This document shows positions 17,382 to 26,058 of a stretch of 64,000 nt of DNA, one piece after another (positions within the stretch are counted from its first letter, which is position 1; each line of letters begins with the position of its first letter). The notes below the pieces were generated by a model. It searched no databases and was not told the origin of the DNA. It was given only the letters and a program-made list of their open reading frames with translations. The DNA is from JAWQFO01 sp033436665 (GTDB lineage Bacteria > Pseudomonadota > Alphaproteobacteria > Rhodobacterales > Rhodobacteraceae): the NCBI RefSeq assembly GCF_033436665.1, contig NZ_JAWQFO010000003.1:372001-436000 (forward strand). The letters are read 5' to 3'. The position numbers were made by a program, and so were the translations under genes.

Positions 17382-18578
17382 ATGTTTTTTCCCGAGCGGT
17401 TCTCGAACCTTCCGCCGCATGCATGGCCGCGCCTTCGCGCGTTGCTTGACGTGCATGACGGCGGCGGTCCGGCGATTCACATGACGATCGGAGAGCCGAA
17501 ACACGCCTTTCCGGCGTGGGTCACCGACGTGATTGCCGAGAACGCCACGGGCTTCAACAGCTACCCGCCGAACGAGGGCGCGCCCGAACTCCGGCAGGCC
17601 ATCGCCGGTTTCGTCGACCGGCGCTACGGCGTGACGCTCGACCCCGATACCGAGGTGATGGTACTCAACGGCACGCGTGAGGGGCTCTACAACGCCGTGA
17701 TGGCGCTCTGCCCCGAGACCAAGGGCGGTAGGACGCCCGTCGTGCTGATGCCGAACCCGTTCTACCAGGTCTACATGATCGCAGCACTCTCCGGTGCCGC
17801 CGATCCCGTCCTCGTGCCAGCCACGGCCGAGACCGGGCATCTGCCGGATTTCGCGGGACTTCCCGCCGAGGTGCTCGACCGGACGGTCGCGGCCTACATC
17901 TGCTCGCCCGCCAACCCGCAGGGCGCTGTGGCCAGCCGCGACTACTGGGCCACCTTGATTGAACTCGCCGAGAAGCACGACTTCTACATCTTCGCCGACG
18001 AATGCTATTCGGAGATCTACCGCGACATCGCCCCGGTCGGCGCGCTGGAGGTGGCGCGCGACATCGGCGCCGATCCCGACCGGGTGGTGATCTTCCACTC
18101 CCTGTCGAAACGGTCGAACCTGCCGGGGCTGCGCTCCGGCTTCGTGGCCTCGGGGCCGGGCGCTATGCGCGAGATCCGGCAGCTGCGCAACTACGCCGGG
18201 GCCCCGTTGCCGCTGCCGCTGCAAGCCGCCGCGGCGGCGGTCTGGAACGACGAGGCCCACGTGGTCGAGAACCGCAGGCTTTATGCCGAGAAGTACGAGA
18301 TCGCCGACCGCGTCTTCGGCAACGTGGCCGGGTACGAAAGCCCGCAGGCGGGGTTTTTCCTGTGGTTGCCCGTCGAAGATGACGAGGCGGCAGCACTGAA
18401 GCTCTGGCGCGAAACCGGGGTGCGGGTTCTGCCGGGCGGCTATCTTGCCCGCGAGGTCGACGGGCTGAACCCCGGAAAGGGCTATATCAGGGTGGCGCTG
18501 GTGGCGCCGAAAGACGAGACCGAGCGCGGGCTTGAAGCGATCCGCGCCTGTCTCTACGCGGATCAGGACGAGGGATAA
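17382..18578 (+). CDS. PLP aminotransferase, DapC-like
   Basis: The 398-residue fold-type I aminotransferase has Asp206 (in 'IFADECYSEIY') that pairs with the PLP nitrogen and the Schiff-base Lys243 in 'HSLSKRSNLPGLRSGF'. The SLSKRSN/PGLRSGF form and the short N-terminus ('NLPPHAWPRLRALLD') are those of N-succinyldiaminopimelate aminotransferase DapC of the lysine/peptidoglycan pathway. That role is plausible because dapB lies elsewhere in this window, but other class I/II aminotransferases share these features. It is followed 4 bp later by ftsK, whose ribosome site (AGGG) overlaps its end, so the two are probably co-transcribed. Confidence 0.88.
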   Translation: MFFPERFSNLPPHAWPRLRALLDVHDGGGPAIHMTIGEPKHAFPAWVTDVIAENATGFNSYPPNEGAPELRQAIAGFVDRRYGVTLDPDTEVMVLNGTREGLYNAVMALCPETKGGRTPVVLMPNPFYQVYMIAALSGAADPVLVPATAETGHLPDFAGLPAEVLDRTVAAYICSPANPQGAVASRDYWATLIELAEKHDFYIFADECYSEIYRDIAPVGALEVARDIGADPDRVVIFHSLSKRSNLPGLRSGFVASGPGAMREIRQLRNYAGAPLPLPLQAAAAAVWNDEAHVVENRRLYAEKYEIADRVFGNVAGYESPQAGFFLWLPVEDDEAAALKLWRETGVRVLPGGYLAREVDGLNPGKGYIRVALVAPKDETERGLEAIRACLYADQDEG

Positions 18579-18582
18579 GAGC

Positions 18583-21417
18583 ATGGCATATCAGACACGA
18601 GGACGGGACCCGCTGCTGGACAGCAACATGGCGGAAGCCATCGAAAAGCGCGGCAAGGAACTTCTCGGGCTCGGCCTGATCGCCCTCGGCTGTATGACCT
18701 GCGCCATGATCGCCACCTACACGCCCGACGATCCGAACTGGATGGTTTCCACCGACGCGCCGGTGCAGAACTGGATGGGCCGCACCGGTGCCTCGATCGC
18801 CGCGCCGCTCTTCATGATCGTCGGTTGGGGCGCTTGGGCGGTCGGTCTGGTGCTGCTGGCCTGGGGGCTGCGCTTTGCGCTCCATATCGGCGAGGACCGC
18901 GCCATTGGCCGGCTGATCTTTGCCCCCATCGCCATCGCGCTCTGCTCGGTCTATGCCGCCACGCTGACGCCTGACACGCTTTGGATGCAGACCCACAGCT
19001 TCGGTCTGGGCGGGCTTTTCGGTGACACGGTGATGGGCGCGCTGCTGACCGCGCTGCCGATCGGCTCGACCCTCACGGTCAAGCTGATGTCGGTGGCGAT
19101 GGCGGCGGGCATCCTCGCCTTCGGGGCCTTCGTGCTGGGCTTCACCCGCGCCGAGCTGAAGCGCATCGCGCAATTCCTGCTGCACAGCCTGATCCTCGCT
19201 TATGCCACGCTTCTGGCCCTGCTGCGGCATGGGATCAGTGGTGCGGCGACAGCCGCGAAGAACATGAGCGACCGCCATGCCGAGCGCCGCGCCCGCGCCG
19301 CCGAGGCCGCGCGGCTGGCCGAACCCCAATTGCACGGCTCCGACAGCATGCCAGAATTCTGCGCCGCCGAGCCCGAGCCGAAGCCCGGGTTCCTGGCGCG
19401 CGTTCCCGGGCTGATCCGGCGCCCTCATACCATGCCCGAGCCGGAACTGGTCGAGTACGAGAGCACCGCCGAGGTCGCCGACGGACCCGGAGAGGAGCGG
19501 ATCCGCGCCAAGATCGCGGATGTGATCCGCACCCGAGCCCGCTCGGGCGCGCCGGTGATCGAACCCGAGGACAAGCCGCTGACCAAGGGACGCGGCCGCG
19601 GACCCGACCCGCTGCTCATCGACAGCCAGCGCGCCCGCGTCGAGCCGCCGCTGACCGGGGCCGCCCGGCAGGAACCGCCCCTGACGTTGGTCCGGCAGGC
19701 CGCGCCCAATATGTCGGACGCGGTCATCGAGGAGGACGAGGCAGAGGAGATGCTGCCGCTGCCCGAAGCGGATGCGCCGGCCCCGTCGATCCCGCTGCTG
19801 GAGCCGAAGAAGGTGGTGCAGCCGCAGGCGCGCAAACCGGTCCAGCCGTCGAGCCGTGCGCGGTCCGAGGCGCAGCCGTCGCTTTCCTTCGACGACAAGC
19901 AAGCGGCCTTCGAACTGCCACCGCTCAACCTTCTGGAGAACCCGGACCGCATCCAGCGCCTGCAGCTCTCGGACGAAGCGCTGGAAGAGAATGCGCGGAT
20001 GCTCGAATCCGTACTCGACGACTACGGCGTCAAGGGCGAGATCGTGGCCGTGCGTCCCGGCCCGGTGGTCACAATGTACGAACTCGAGCCGGCACCGGGC
20101 CTCAAGGCCTCGCGTGTGATCGGCCTGGCCGACGATATCGCGCGCTCGATGGCAGCGCTCTCGGCGCGGGTGTCGACCGTGCCGGGCCGGTCGGTGATCG
20201 GCATCGAACTGCCCAACGAGGCGCGCGAGAAGGTCGTGCTGCGCGAGATCCTCGCGGCGCGGGACTTCGGCGATGGCAACCATCGCCTGCCGCTGGCACT
20301 GGGCAAGGACATCGGCGGCGACCCGGTGGTTGCCAACCTCGCCAAGATGCCGCACCTGCTGATCGCCGGGACCACCGGTTCGGGCAAGTCGGTCGCCATC
20401 AACACCATGATCCTGTCGCTGCTCTACAAACTGACGCCGGAAGACTGCCGGATGATCATGATCGACCCCAAGATGCTGGAACTTTCCGTCTACGACGGCA
20501 TCCCGCATCTGCTTTCGCCGGTGGTCACCGACCCCAAGAAGGCAGTCGTCGCCCTGAAATGGGTCGTGGGCGAGATGGAGGAACGCTATCGCAAGATGTC
20601 CAAGATGGGCGTGCGTAACATCGAGGGCTATAACACCCGCGTCCGCGAGGCGCTTTCCAAGGACGAGACCTTCAGCCGAACCGTTCAGACCGGGTTCGAC
20701 GACGACACCGGCGAACCGGTGTTCGAGACCGAGGAGATCGTCCCCGAAGTGCTGCCCTTCATCGTCGTGATCGTCGACGAGATGGCCGACCTGATGATGG
20801 TCGCCGGCAAGGAGATCGAGGCCTGCATCCAGCGCCTCGCACAGATGGCGCGGGCCAGCGGAATCCACCTGATCATGGCCACGCAGCGCCCGTCGGTCGA
20901 CGTCATCACCGGCACGATCAAGGCCAACTTTCCGACCCGAATTTCCTTCCAGGTCACCTCGAAGATCGATTCGCGCACGATTCTCGGCGAGATGGGGGCC
21001 GAGCAGCTTCTGGGCATGGGCGACATGCTCTACATGGCCGGCGGCGCCAAGATCACGCGCTGTCACGGGCCGTTCGTTTCGGACGAAGAGGTCGAGGAGG
21101 TCGTCAACCATCTCAAGGCCTTCGGAGAGCCGGATTACGTCTCCGGCGTGGTTGAAGGCCCGGCGGATGACCGTGAAAGCGACATCGACGCCGTGCTGGG
21201 CCTCGGCGGCAATACCGATGGCGAGGACGCGCTTTACGACCAGGCGGTGCAGGTCGTCATCAAGGACCGCAAGTGCTCGACCAGCTACATCCAGCGCAAG
21301 CTTGCCATCGGCTACAACAAGGCCGCGCGCCTCGTCGAACAGATGGAAGAGCAGGGTCTCGTCTCGGCGGCCAACCACGTCGGCAAGCGCGAGATCCTGG
21401 TTCCGGAACAGGCCTGA
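18583..21417 (+). CDS. ftsK: DNA translocase FtsK
   Basis: The start is the ATG at 18583, with AGGG upstream; the frame extends back into the aminotransferase but that part is spurious. The 944-residue protein has four N-terminal membrane helices (about 27-46, 72-96, 108-127, 167-187) and a long Pro/Glu/Ala-rich linker (about 210-450). The motor domain follows, with Walker A 'AGTTGSGKSVAINTM' near residue 597 and Walker B 'FIVVIVDEMADLMM'. The C-terminal winged-helix gamma domain (about 880-944) contains 'STSYIQRKLAIGYNKAARL', which reads KOPS sequences. FtsK anchors at the septum and pumps DNA so that the terminus is resolved at XerCD/dif. Downstream are a GC hairpin and lolA, the order seen in many alphaproteobacteria. 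Confidence 0.97.
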   Translation: MAYQTRGRDPLLDSNMAEAIEKRGKELLGLGLIALGCMTCAMIATYTPDDPNWMVSTDAPVQNWMGRTGASIAAPLFMIVGWGAWAVGLVLLAWGLRFALHIGEDRAIGRLIFAPIAIALCSVYAATLTPDTLWMQTHSFGLGGLFGDTVMGALLTALPIGSTLTVKLMSVAMAAGILAFGAFVLGFTRAELKRIAQFLLHSLILAYATLLALLRHGISGAATAAKNMSDRHAERRARAAEAARLAEPQLHGSDSMPEFCAAEPEPKPGFLARVPGLIRRPHTMPEPELVEYESTAEVADGPGEERIRAKIADVIRTRARSGAPVIEPEDKPLTKGRGRGPDPLLIDSQRARVEPPLTGAARQEPPLTLVRQAAPNMSDAVIEEDEAEEMLPLPEADAPAPSIPLLEPKKVVQPQARKPVQPSSRARSEAQPSLSFDDKQAAFELPPLNLLENPDRIQRLQLSDEALEENARMLESVLDDYGVKGEIVAVRPGPVVTMYELEPAPGLKASRVIGLADDIARSMAALSARVSTVPGRSVIGIELPNEAREKVVLREILAARDFGDGNHRLPLALGKDIGGDPVVANLAKMPHLLIAGTTGSGKSVAINTMILSLLYKLTPEDCRMIMIDPKMLELSVYDGIPHLLSPVVTDPKKAVVALKWVVGEMEERYRKMSKMGVRNIEGYNTRVREALSKDETFSRTVQTGFDDDTGEPVFETEEIVPEVLPFIVVIVDEMADLMMVAGKEIEACIQRLAQMARASGIHLIMATQRPSVDVITGTIKANFPTRISFQVTSKIDSRTILGEMGAEQLLGMGDMLYMAGGAKITRCHGPFVSDEEVEEVVNHLKAFGEPDYVSGVVEGPADDRESDIDAVLGLGGNTDGEDALYDQAVQVVIKDRKCSTSYIQRKLAIGYNKAARLVEQMEEQGLVSAANHVGKREILVPEQA

Positions 21418-21428
21418 CAGGCCCAGCC

Positions 21429-21450
21429 GGGCGGCGGAGCCTCGCCGCCC
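21429..21450 (+). terminator. Possible terminator hairpin after ftsK
   Basis: GGGCGGCG (21429-21436), 6-nt loop, CGCCGCCC (21443-21450). It is a perfect 8-bp stem 11 bp past the ftsK stop, with only a weak T run (GCGCGATTTT) after it, so read-through into lolA is likely. Confidence 0.45.
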
Positions 21451-21531
21451 GCGCGATTTTGCAGACGTGATATCGCATATCCCGCGCGCCGGTCCTATCT
21501 AGAGGCAAAGGAAATGCCTCGAGGACGACGA

Positions 21532-22128
21532 ATGAAACTGCCTATTGCCATCCTGATTTTCGCGCTCGCGGCGCTGCCTGCCGCGGCCGCCGAGAAACTG
21601 TCGCTTGGCGCGATCTCGAACTATCTCAACGGGATCGCCACCGCGCAGTCCGAGTTTACACAGATCAACGACGACGGCACGATCAGCACCGGCACCGTCT
21701 ACATCAAGCGCCCCGGAAAGATGCGGTTCGAGTACAACCCGCCCGACCAGACGCTGGTCGTCGCCGGGAACCAGGCCGTCGCGATCTTTGACAAGAAATC
21801 CAACGTCCCGAACGAAACCTATCCGCTGCACCGCACACCGCTGTCGATCATCCTCGCGCCGCGCGTGGACCTGTCGCGCGCGCGAATGGTGACGGGTCAC
21901 GGTTTCGACGGCACCGCGACGCAGGTCACGGCGCAGGATCCCGACAATCCGGAATACGGCAACATCACGATGAGCTTCACCGGCGCGCCGGTCGAACTTC
22001 GGCAATGGACGGTCAACGACGCCAACGGCGGTCAGACCACGGTGATCCTGGGTGAACTGAAGCTGGGCGGGTCGCTGCCGAACCGGCTTTTCAACACCGG
22101 CGGGTCGTCAAGCGGCAGCGACCGCTAG
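21532..22128 (+). CDS. lolA: Outer-membrane lipoprotein carrier protein LolA
   Basis: The 198-residue protein (ATG at 21532 with GAGG 7 nt upstream; an earlier in-frame ATG at 21514 is disfavoured) starts with a Sec signal peptide ending in LPAAAAE. The mature part has the LolA landmarks 'QSEFTQINDDGTISTGTVYIKRPGKMRFEY' (in pieces) and 'NPPDQTLVVAGNQAVAIFD'. LolA ferries lipoproteins across the periplasm from LolCDE to the outer membrane. A small stem GAGGCA/TGCCTC surrounds the leader just before the ribosome site. It converges with the SLT lipoprotein gene, leaving only 15 bp. Confidence 0.94.
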   Translation: MKLPIAILIFALAALPAAAAEKLSLGAISNYLNGIATAQSEFTQINDDGTISTGTVYIKRPGKMRFEYNPPDQTLVVAGNQAVAIFDKKSNVPNETYPLHRTPLSIILAPRVDLSRARMVTGHGFDGTATQVTAQDPDNPEYGNITMSFTGAPVELRQWTVNDANGGQTTVILGELKLGGSLPNRLFNTGGSSSGSDR

Positions 22129-22143
22129 GCCGCCGCCCCGGGC

Positions 22144-22728
22144 CTATCGGCGCAGCGAGCAGGTCGCGAGCTGCGCCTGGTACATGTTCGACCGCGAGTC
22201 GACGTTGTTCGCGACCCGCATCAGCCAGCTTTTCTTGTTGTAGCTGCCCGAGGCATAGCCCGCATGACCCTCGTGGTAAGCGAGGTACTGTCGCCGCGCG
22301 TCGTGAAGCGGGATGCCGTTCTTGGCCCGCGTCGTGGCCATGTACCAGCCCATGAAGTCCGTCGCGTCGTCGATCCGGTCCCGCTTGGCGCGGCGCTTGC
22401 CGGTCTCTTCGCGGTACTGGTCCCAGGTGCCGTCGAGGGCCTGCGCGTATCCGTAGGCGCTTGACTGCCGGCCCATCGGGATCACCCCCAGCGTGTACCG
22501 GAACGGTGTCCGCGCATCGCCGACGAACCGGCTTTCAGCGTGGATCGTGGCCATCTGGACGTGCACGGGCACGCCCCATTTCTTTTCGGTGGCGCGGAAC
22601 GCCTTGAGGTACTGCGGGCGCTGCTTGACAATACGGCATGCGTCATCGAGCTCGTTCGGCGGCGTATCGGGGCCGCCGCAGGATGCCACGAGCAATACAA
22701 TTGCCAGCACGCGAAGAGATCTGCTCAT
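22144..22728 (-). CDS. SLT-domain lipoprotein (putative lytic transglycosylase)
   Basis: The true start is the ATG at 22728, preceded by GAGAGG; the frame continues upstream to 22932 without a ribosome site. The 194-residue protein has a lipoprotein signal with lipobox VASC (Cys about 17) and one transglycosylase SLT-like domain. The presumed catalytic Glu is in 'ATIHAESRFVGDARTP', followed by 'SSAYGYAQALDGTWDQY' and 'YLAYHEGHAGY'. Such enzymes cleave the peptidoglycan glycan strand to leave 1,6-anhydro ends. This short subgroup is common in Rhodobacterales and its exact activity is unproven. Confidence 0.87.
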   Translation of the reverse strand: MSRSLRVLAIVLLVASCGGPDTPPNELDDACRIVKQRPQYLKAFRATEKKWGVPVHVQMATIHAESRFVGDARTPFRYTLGVIPMGRQSSAYGYAQALDGTWDQYREETGKRRAKRDRIDDATDFMGWYMATTRAKNGIPLHDARRQYLAYHEGHAGYASGSYNKKSWLMRVANNVDSRSNMYQAQLATCSLRR

Positions 22729-22988
22729 CTGCCTCTCGCTTTGTTTTGTTTTTTGCAAGTTTAGCCCAAATCGCAACGCGTGGGAACGGGGATTTGTACC
22801 CTCGGCGGGTTCGCCCGATCCGCCACCATACCGGTCCGAAGGCGTGTGAAGATTCACCGGGTTCCCGCAGGGCGTTAATCTCCTGCGATCCGGGGTGGTG
22901 TTCACAGACTGTTTCCGCGCCAAAGGCCGCAAGGATTGGACAGAAGGCCCTTGAAGGCGCTAAAAACTGGCTTTAGGGCTCAGCCGTC

Positions 22989-23315
22989 ATGTTGCAAACT
23001 CGTGCCAAATATCACCTCGGGCAGATCGTCCGTCATCGAAAGCATCCCTTTCGGGGTGTGATCTTCGACGTCGATCCCGAGTTTTCCAATACCGAGGAGT
23101 GGTACCAAGCTATCCCCGAGGACAGCCGTCCGGCCAAGGAACAGCCCTACTATCACCTGCTGGCCGAGAACGAGCAAAGCTACTACGTGGCCTACGTGTC
23201 CGAGCAGAACCTCGTCGCTGACTACTCCGGCGAACCCGTCGGCCACCCGGACATCGACGACCTGTTCGGCCCCTTCGAAGACGGGTCCTACCCGCTGCAT
23301 TTCCAGCTGAACTGA
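22989..23315 (+). CDS. hspQ: Heat shock protein HspQ
   Basis: The 108-residue protein matches HspQ (YccV), a hemimethylated-DNA-binding-fold protein that in enterobacteria acts as a Lon specificity factor. It has the family opening 'AKYHLGQIVRHRKHPFRGVIFDVDPEF', seen in pieces, then 'QPYYHLLAENEQSYYVAYVSEQNL' and the acidic C-terminus. A CTTGAA element at 22950-22955 could be the -35 half of a heat-shock promoter, but I cannot recognise a convincing -10 box. The 5' leader is short and the ribosome site weak. It is convergent with the gamma-glutamyltransferase gene and shares a large hairpin with it. Confidence 0.94.
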   Translation: MLQTRAKYHLGQIVRHRKHPFRGVIFDVDPEFSNTEEWYQAIPEDSRPAKEQPYYHLLAENEQSYYVAYVSEQNLVADYSGEPVGHPDIDDLFGPFEDGSYPLHFQLN

Positions 23316-23367
23316 CGCCGCGTCGGGCGGGTGGGCGCAGGACCTGCGCCACGCCGCCCGTGGCGTC
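23314..23367. terminator. Three-tier hairpin shared by convergent genes
   Basis: Nested complementary segments run from stop codon to stop codon: GACGCC (23314-23319) with GGCGTC (23362-23367), GGGCGG (23325-23330) with CCGCCC (23354-23359), and GGCGCAG (23334-23340) with CTGCGCC (23344-23350), with a GAC loop. There is no T tract on either strand, so it would act as a bidirectional 3'-end structure rather than a classical terminator. Confidence 0.5.
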
Positions 23368-24940
23368 AGTATCCCAACGCGCAGCCGTCCTTGCGCGGAT
23401 CGCTGGCGCCTTCGAGGATGCCGTCGTCGCGGATCAGGATCGCCTGCGCACCGCCCAGCGGTGTCTCGGGCACGCTGACCGCGTGGCCCATGTCCGCAAG
23501 TTCTTGACGCACGGCCTCCGGATATCCGCGCTCCACCTTCATATCGCCGGCGTCGGAGAACGCGCGCGGGGCGTCGATCGCCGTTTGGGGATCCATTCCG
23601 AAGTCGGCGATGTTCGACGCAAAGCGCGCGTGTCCCGTCGGCTGGTAGGCACCGCCCATCACGCCGAACGGCATGATCAGGCGGCCCGCCTTGCGCAGCA
23701 TGCCGGGGATGATCGTGTGCATCGGGCGTTTGCCGCCCTTCAGCTCGTTCGGATGACCTTCCTCAAGGGTGAAGCCCGCGCCGCGGTTCTGGAACAGGAT
23801 GCCGAAGTTGTCCGACGCGATGCCCGAGCCGAAACCGTGGTAGATCGAATAGATCAGCGAAACGGCCATGCCGTCGCGGTCGACCACGGTGATGTAGATC
23901 GTGTCTTTGTGAACGGCTTCGGTCAGCGCGGCGGGGGCGCCCATCGCGCGCTTCGGATCGATCAGCGCGGCCAGCCGGCGCGCGGTGTCCATGTCGAGCA
24001 TATAATCCGTGCGCGTGGTGTGATCGGCATCCGCGATGAACCGATTGCGCGCGTCATAGGCAAGCTTGGCAGCTTCGGCTTCGAGATGCGCCCGCTGCGC
24101 GCTCAATGGGTCAAGAGACGCGGTGTCGAACTGTGCGAGAATGTTGAGCATCAGGATCGCCGTGGCGCCCTGGCCGTTGGGCGGATGCTCGACAAGATCG
24201 AGATCCTTGTAGCCTCTCGAGATCGGTTCTGCGGGGCTGCAGGCGGTCGCGGCGAAATCCTCGAGCGTGTGGCGCCCGCCCATTTTTCGAAGGCTTTCGA
24301 CCATGTCCTCGGCGACCTCACCGGAGTAGAAGCCGTCGCGCCCTTCCTTTGCGACGCGGCGCAGAACTTCGGCCTGGCCCGGCGCGCGGAAGAGGTGGCC
24401 CGCCGCCGGCACGTTGCCCGCGTCGAGAAACGCGGCCCGCGCCGCACCCTGCAGCGACGGTGCGTCCTTGGCCCAGTCGAAGGCCACGCGCGCGGCGACC
24501 GGCACGCCGTCCTCGGCATAGCGGATGGCGGGTGCCAGCAGCGTGTCGAGCCCGAGTTTGCCGACGTTATCGGCCAGGTGGCAGAAGGCGTCGATCGCGC
24601 CCGGCACGGTGACCGCATGCGCGCCGAGCGGCGGCACGGTCGTTTCGCCCGCCGCGCGCAGTTCGGCGGCGTCGAGTGCCGCGGGAGCGCGGCCCGATCC
24701 GTTCATCGCCTTGACGTCGCCGCTGCCCTCCGACCACAGCACGAAGCAGTCGCCGCCGATCCCGGTCATCTGCGGCTCGCAGATCCCCAGCAGGACGGCG
24801 CCCGCGATGGCTGCGTCCATCGCGTTGCCGCCGCGTTCGAGGACGTCGATCGCGGTCCGCGCGGCAAGCGGGTGCGAGGTTGCGCACATGCCGTTGGCGG
24901 CCAGGACGGGCGATCGCCCGGGAAAGTGAAAATCGCGCAT
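23366..24940 (-). CDS. Gamma-glutamyltransferase family protein
   Basis: The start is the ATG at 24940, with GGGAG upstream; the frame reaches 25099 but the extra part is low-quality. The 524-residue Ntn-hydrolase precursor should self-cleave before Thr347 ('KDTIYITVVDRDG'), giving the usual large and small subunits. N-terminal 'GMCATSHPLAARTAIDVLERGGNAMDAAIA' elements and 'NGQGATAIL' are typical. No signal peptide is seen, and the 'DT' context differs from the 'TTH' of E. coli Ggt, so this is the cytoplasmic GGT-like group, which often acts on amides rather than glutathione. Substrate is unknown. Confidence 0.9.
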   Translation of the reverse strand: MRDFHFPGRSPVLAANGMCATSHPLAARTAIDVLERGGNAMDAAIAGAVLLGICEPQMTGIGGDCFVLWSEGSGDVKAMNGSGRAPAALDAAELRAAGETTVPPLGAHAVTVPGAIDAFCHLADNVGKLGLDTLLAPAIRYAEDGVPVAARVAFDWAKDAPSLQGAARAAFLDAGNVPAAGHLFRAPGQAEVLRRVAKEGRDGFYSGEVAEDMVESLRKMGGRHTLEDFAATACSPAEPISRGYKDLDLVEHPPNGQGATAILMLNILAQFDTASLDPLSAQRAHLEAEAAKLAYDARNRFIADADHTTRTDYMLDMDTARRLAALIDPKRAMGAPAALTEAVHKDTIYITVVDRDGMAVSLIYSIYHGFGSGIASDNFGILFQNRGAGFTLEEGHPNELKGGKRPMHTIIPGMLRKAGRLIMPFGVMGGAYQPTGHARFASNIADFGMDPQTAIDAPRAFSDAGDMKVERGYPEAVRQELADMGHAVSVPETPLGGAQAILIRDDGILEGASDPRKDGCALGY

Positions 24941-25013
24941 CGGTGCTCCCTCGGTCAGACTCGGGGGCACTCTAGTCACGGCGCGCGGGATGTCCACGCG
25001 GGTTCCGGAGCAA

Positions 25014-25091
25014 TTTTTTTTGGGGGGGGCGACTTGAGTGTAGTCCTCGGCACCGCGATCTGGGTGGGGGCTGAATGACGCGGTGCCGAGG
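25014..25091. other. T8-G8 tract and 13-bp inverted repeat
   Basis: The 274 bp between the GGT start and the RsbW-like stop contain no gene. They hold a homopolymer run of eight T then eight G (25014-25029), 74 bp upstream of the GGT start codon. Next to it is a perfect 13-bp inverted repeat, CCTCGGCACCGCG (25045-25057) with its complement at 25079-25091 around a 21-nt loop. No T tail follows the stem on either strand. The rest of the gap shows nothing I can interpret. Confidence 0.5.
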
Positions 25092-25214
25092 GAAGCCAAC
25101 TTAAGCTACGCGGTCAGTATTGCAGGGCGAAACGGGCGAGAATGTGATCGCAAACGGGCGGTTTGAGGGAAATGCGGCGCGTCGGGCGCCCCTCGGGCCT
25201 CGGGGCGGCGCACG

Positions 25215-25685
25215 CTAGCGCAGGATCGCGATGCGGAACGACAGGCGGTTTTCGTCGCCGCTGCGGCAGTAGTGCAGGTCGCGGGTCAGCGAGTCGATGA
25301 TCCACCAGCCGAACCCGCCTTCCGGCATCTCCTGCCCGGCGGGATCGGCAGGCGCGGCCGTGATATGCGGCAATTGCTCGCCCTGCATCGGCCTGCCGCG
25401 GTCGCGGATCAGCACATGCAGCCCATCGGCCCGCTGATCGCAGGCCACATCGATGACCGCCTCTTCGAGGGTGTCGGGGTAGGCATGTTCGACGACGTTG
25501 TTGAGCACCTCGGCCAGCACCAGTTCGACGGTTCCGCGTTCTTCCACGTCGAGGCGCAGCGGGGCGAGACCGGCCATAACGCGCCGCAATGCCTCGCGCA
25601 CCGCAAGCAGATCGCCCTGCACCGAGACTGCGAATGGCGCGAGCTGCGGGCAGGTGCCAGGATCGGTGGCGTTCCCGAGCATCAC
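25215..25685 (-). CDS. RsbW-like anti-sigma factor / serine kinase
   Basis: The 156-residue protein has a GHKL (HATPase_c_2) fold. The N box is 'VELVLAEVLNNVVEHAY' (Glu and Asn coordinate Mg-ATP), the G1 box 'IRDRGRPM' and the G2-like 'EGGFGWWIIDSLTR'. RsbW/SpoIIAB-type kinases bind a sigma factor or other partner and phosphorylate a STAS antagonist. The ATG at 25685 overlaps the upstream STAS gene by 4 bp (an alternative ATG follows one codon later), so the pair is translationally coupled. No sigma factor or PP2C phosphatase gene is nearby. Confidence 0.9.
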   Translation of the reverse strand: MMLGNATDPGTCPQLAPFAVSVQGDLLAVREALRRVMAGLAPLRLDVEERGTVELVLAEVLNNVVEHAYPDTLEEAVIDVACDQRADGLHVLIRDRGRPMQGEQLPHITAAPADPAGQEMPEGGFGWWIIDSLTRDLHYCRSGDENRLSFRIAILR

Positions 25686-26020
25686 GCCTCGAGCGCGCCG
25701 AGCGCCCGGTCCAGTGTCGGGAAAAGCCGGAACACCGTATCCATGCGCGTCAGGCTGAAGACCTGCTGGACCGCCGGCGCCAGACCGGCCAGCGCCATCG
25801 AGCGGCCCGGCCCGAGCGACTTGAAGGTCGCGACGATGGCGCCGAGACCGCTGGAATCGATGAATCCAACCTCCTGAAGGTCGACGACGACGGACGGGTG
25901 TCCGTCGCTCAGCAGCGGACGCATGGCATCCTTGAACGAGATCGCCGCTGCCGCATCAATCCTCGGTTCATGCACGCTGACGACCAGCAACTGCCCTTCC
26001 GTTCGGCTGGAGATTTCCAT
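25682..26020 (-). CDS. STAS-domain anti-sigma factor antagonist (RsbV-like)
   Basis: I place the start at the ATG at 26020, preceded by AGAGAGG; the upstream frame is antisense to the thiolase gene. The 112-residue protein is one STAS domain with the regulatory phospho-serine motif 'GFIDSSGLGAIVATF'. The dephosphorylated form of such proteins sequesters the RsbW-like kinase and frees its partner. The gene order antagonist then kinase, with a 4-bp overlap, is the standard partner-switching pair. A 26-bp region with the dyad GCGTA-GCGAT/ATCGC-TACGC lies in its leader. Confidence 0.92.
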   Translation of the reverse strand: MEISSRTEGQLLVVSVHEPRIDAAAAISFKDAMRPLLSDGHPSVVVDLQEVGFIDSSGLGAIVATFKSLGPGRSMALAGLAPAVQQVFSLTRMDTVFRLFPTLDRALGALEA

Positions 26021-26032
26021 ATCAACCTCTCT

Positions 26033-26058
26033 GCGTAGCGATCGTATCGCTGGTACGC
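26033..26058. promoter_or_regulatory. Dyad in the divergent rsbV-like/thiolase promoter region
   Basis: AGCGAT-CGT-ATCGCT (26037-26051) is flanked by GCGTA (26033-26037) and TACGC (26054-26058), making an extended interrupted dyad 13 bp upstream of the STAS start. A TTGACA box on the plus strand (26067-26072) precedes the thiolase gene but lacks a clear -10. It may be an operator for either gene. Confidence 0.35.

Noticed and set aside
18487..21378. 963-codon open frame antisense to ftsK
   Set aside because: It is a shadow frame produced by high third-position GC: Arg/His/Gln-rich, without ribosome site or recognisable motif.
22950..22980. Heat-shock promoter of hspQ
   Set aside because: Only the CTTGAA half is recognisable; without a -10 I mention it in the gene entry but do not list it as a promoter.
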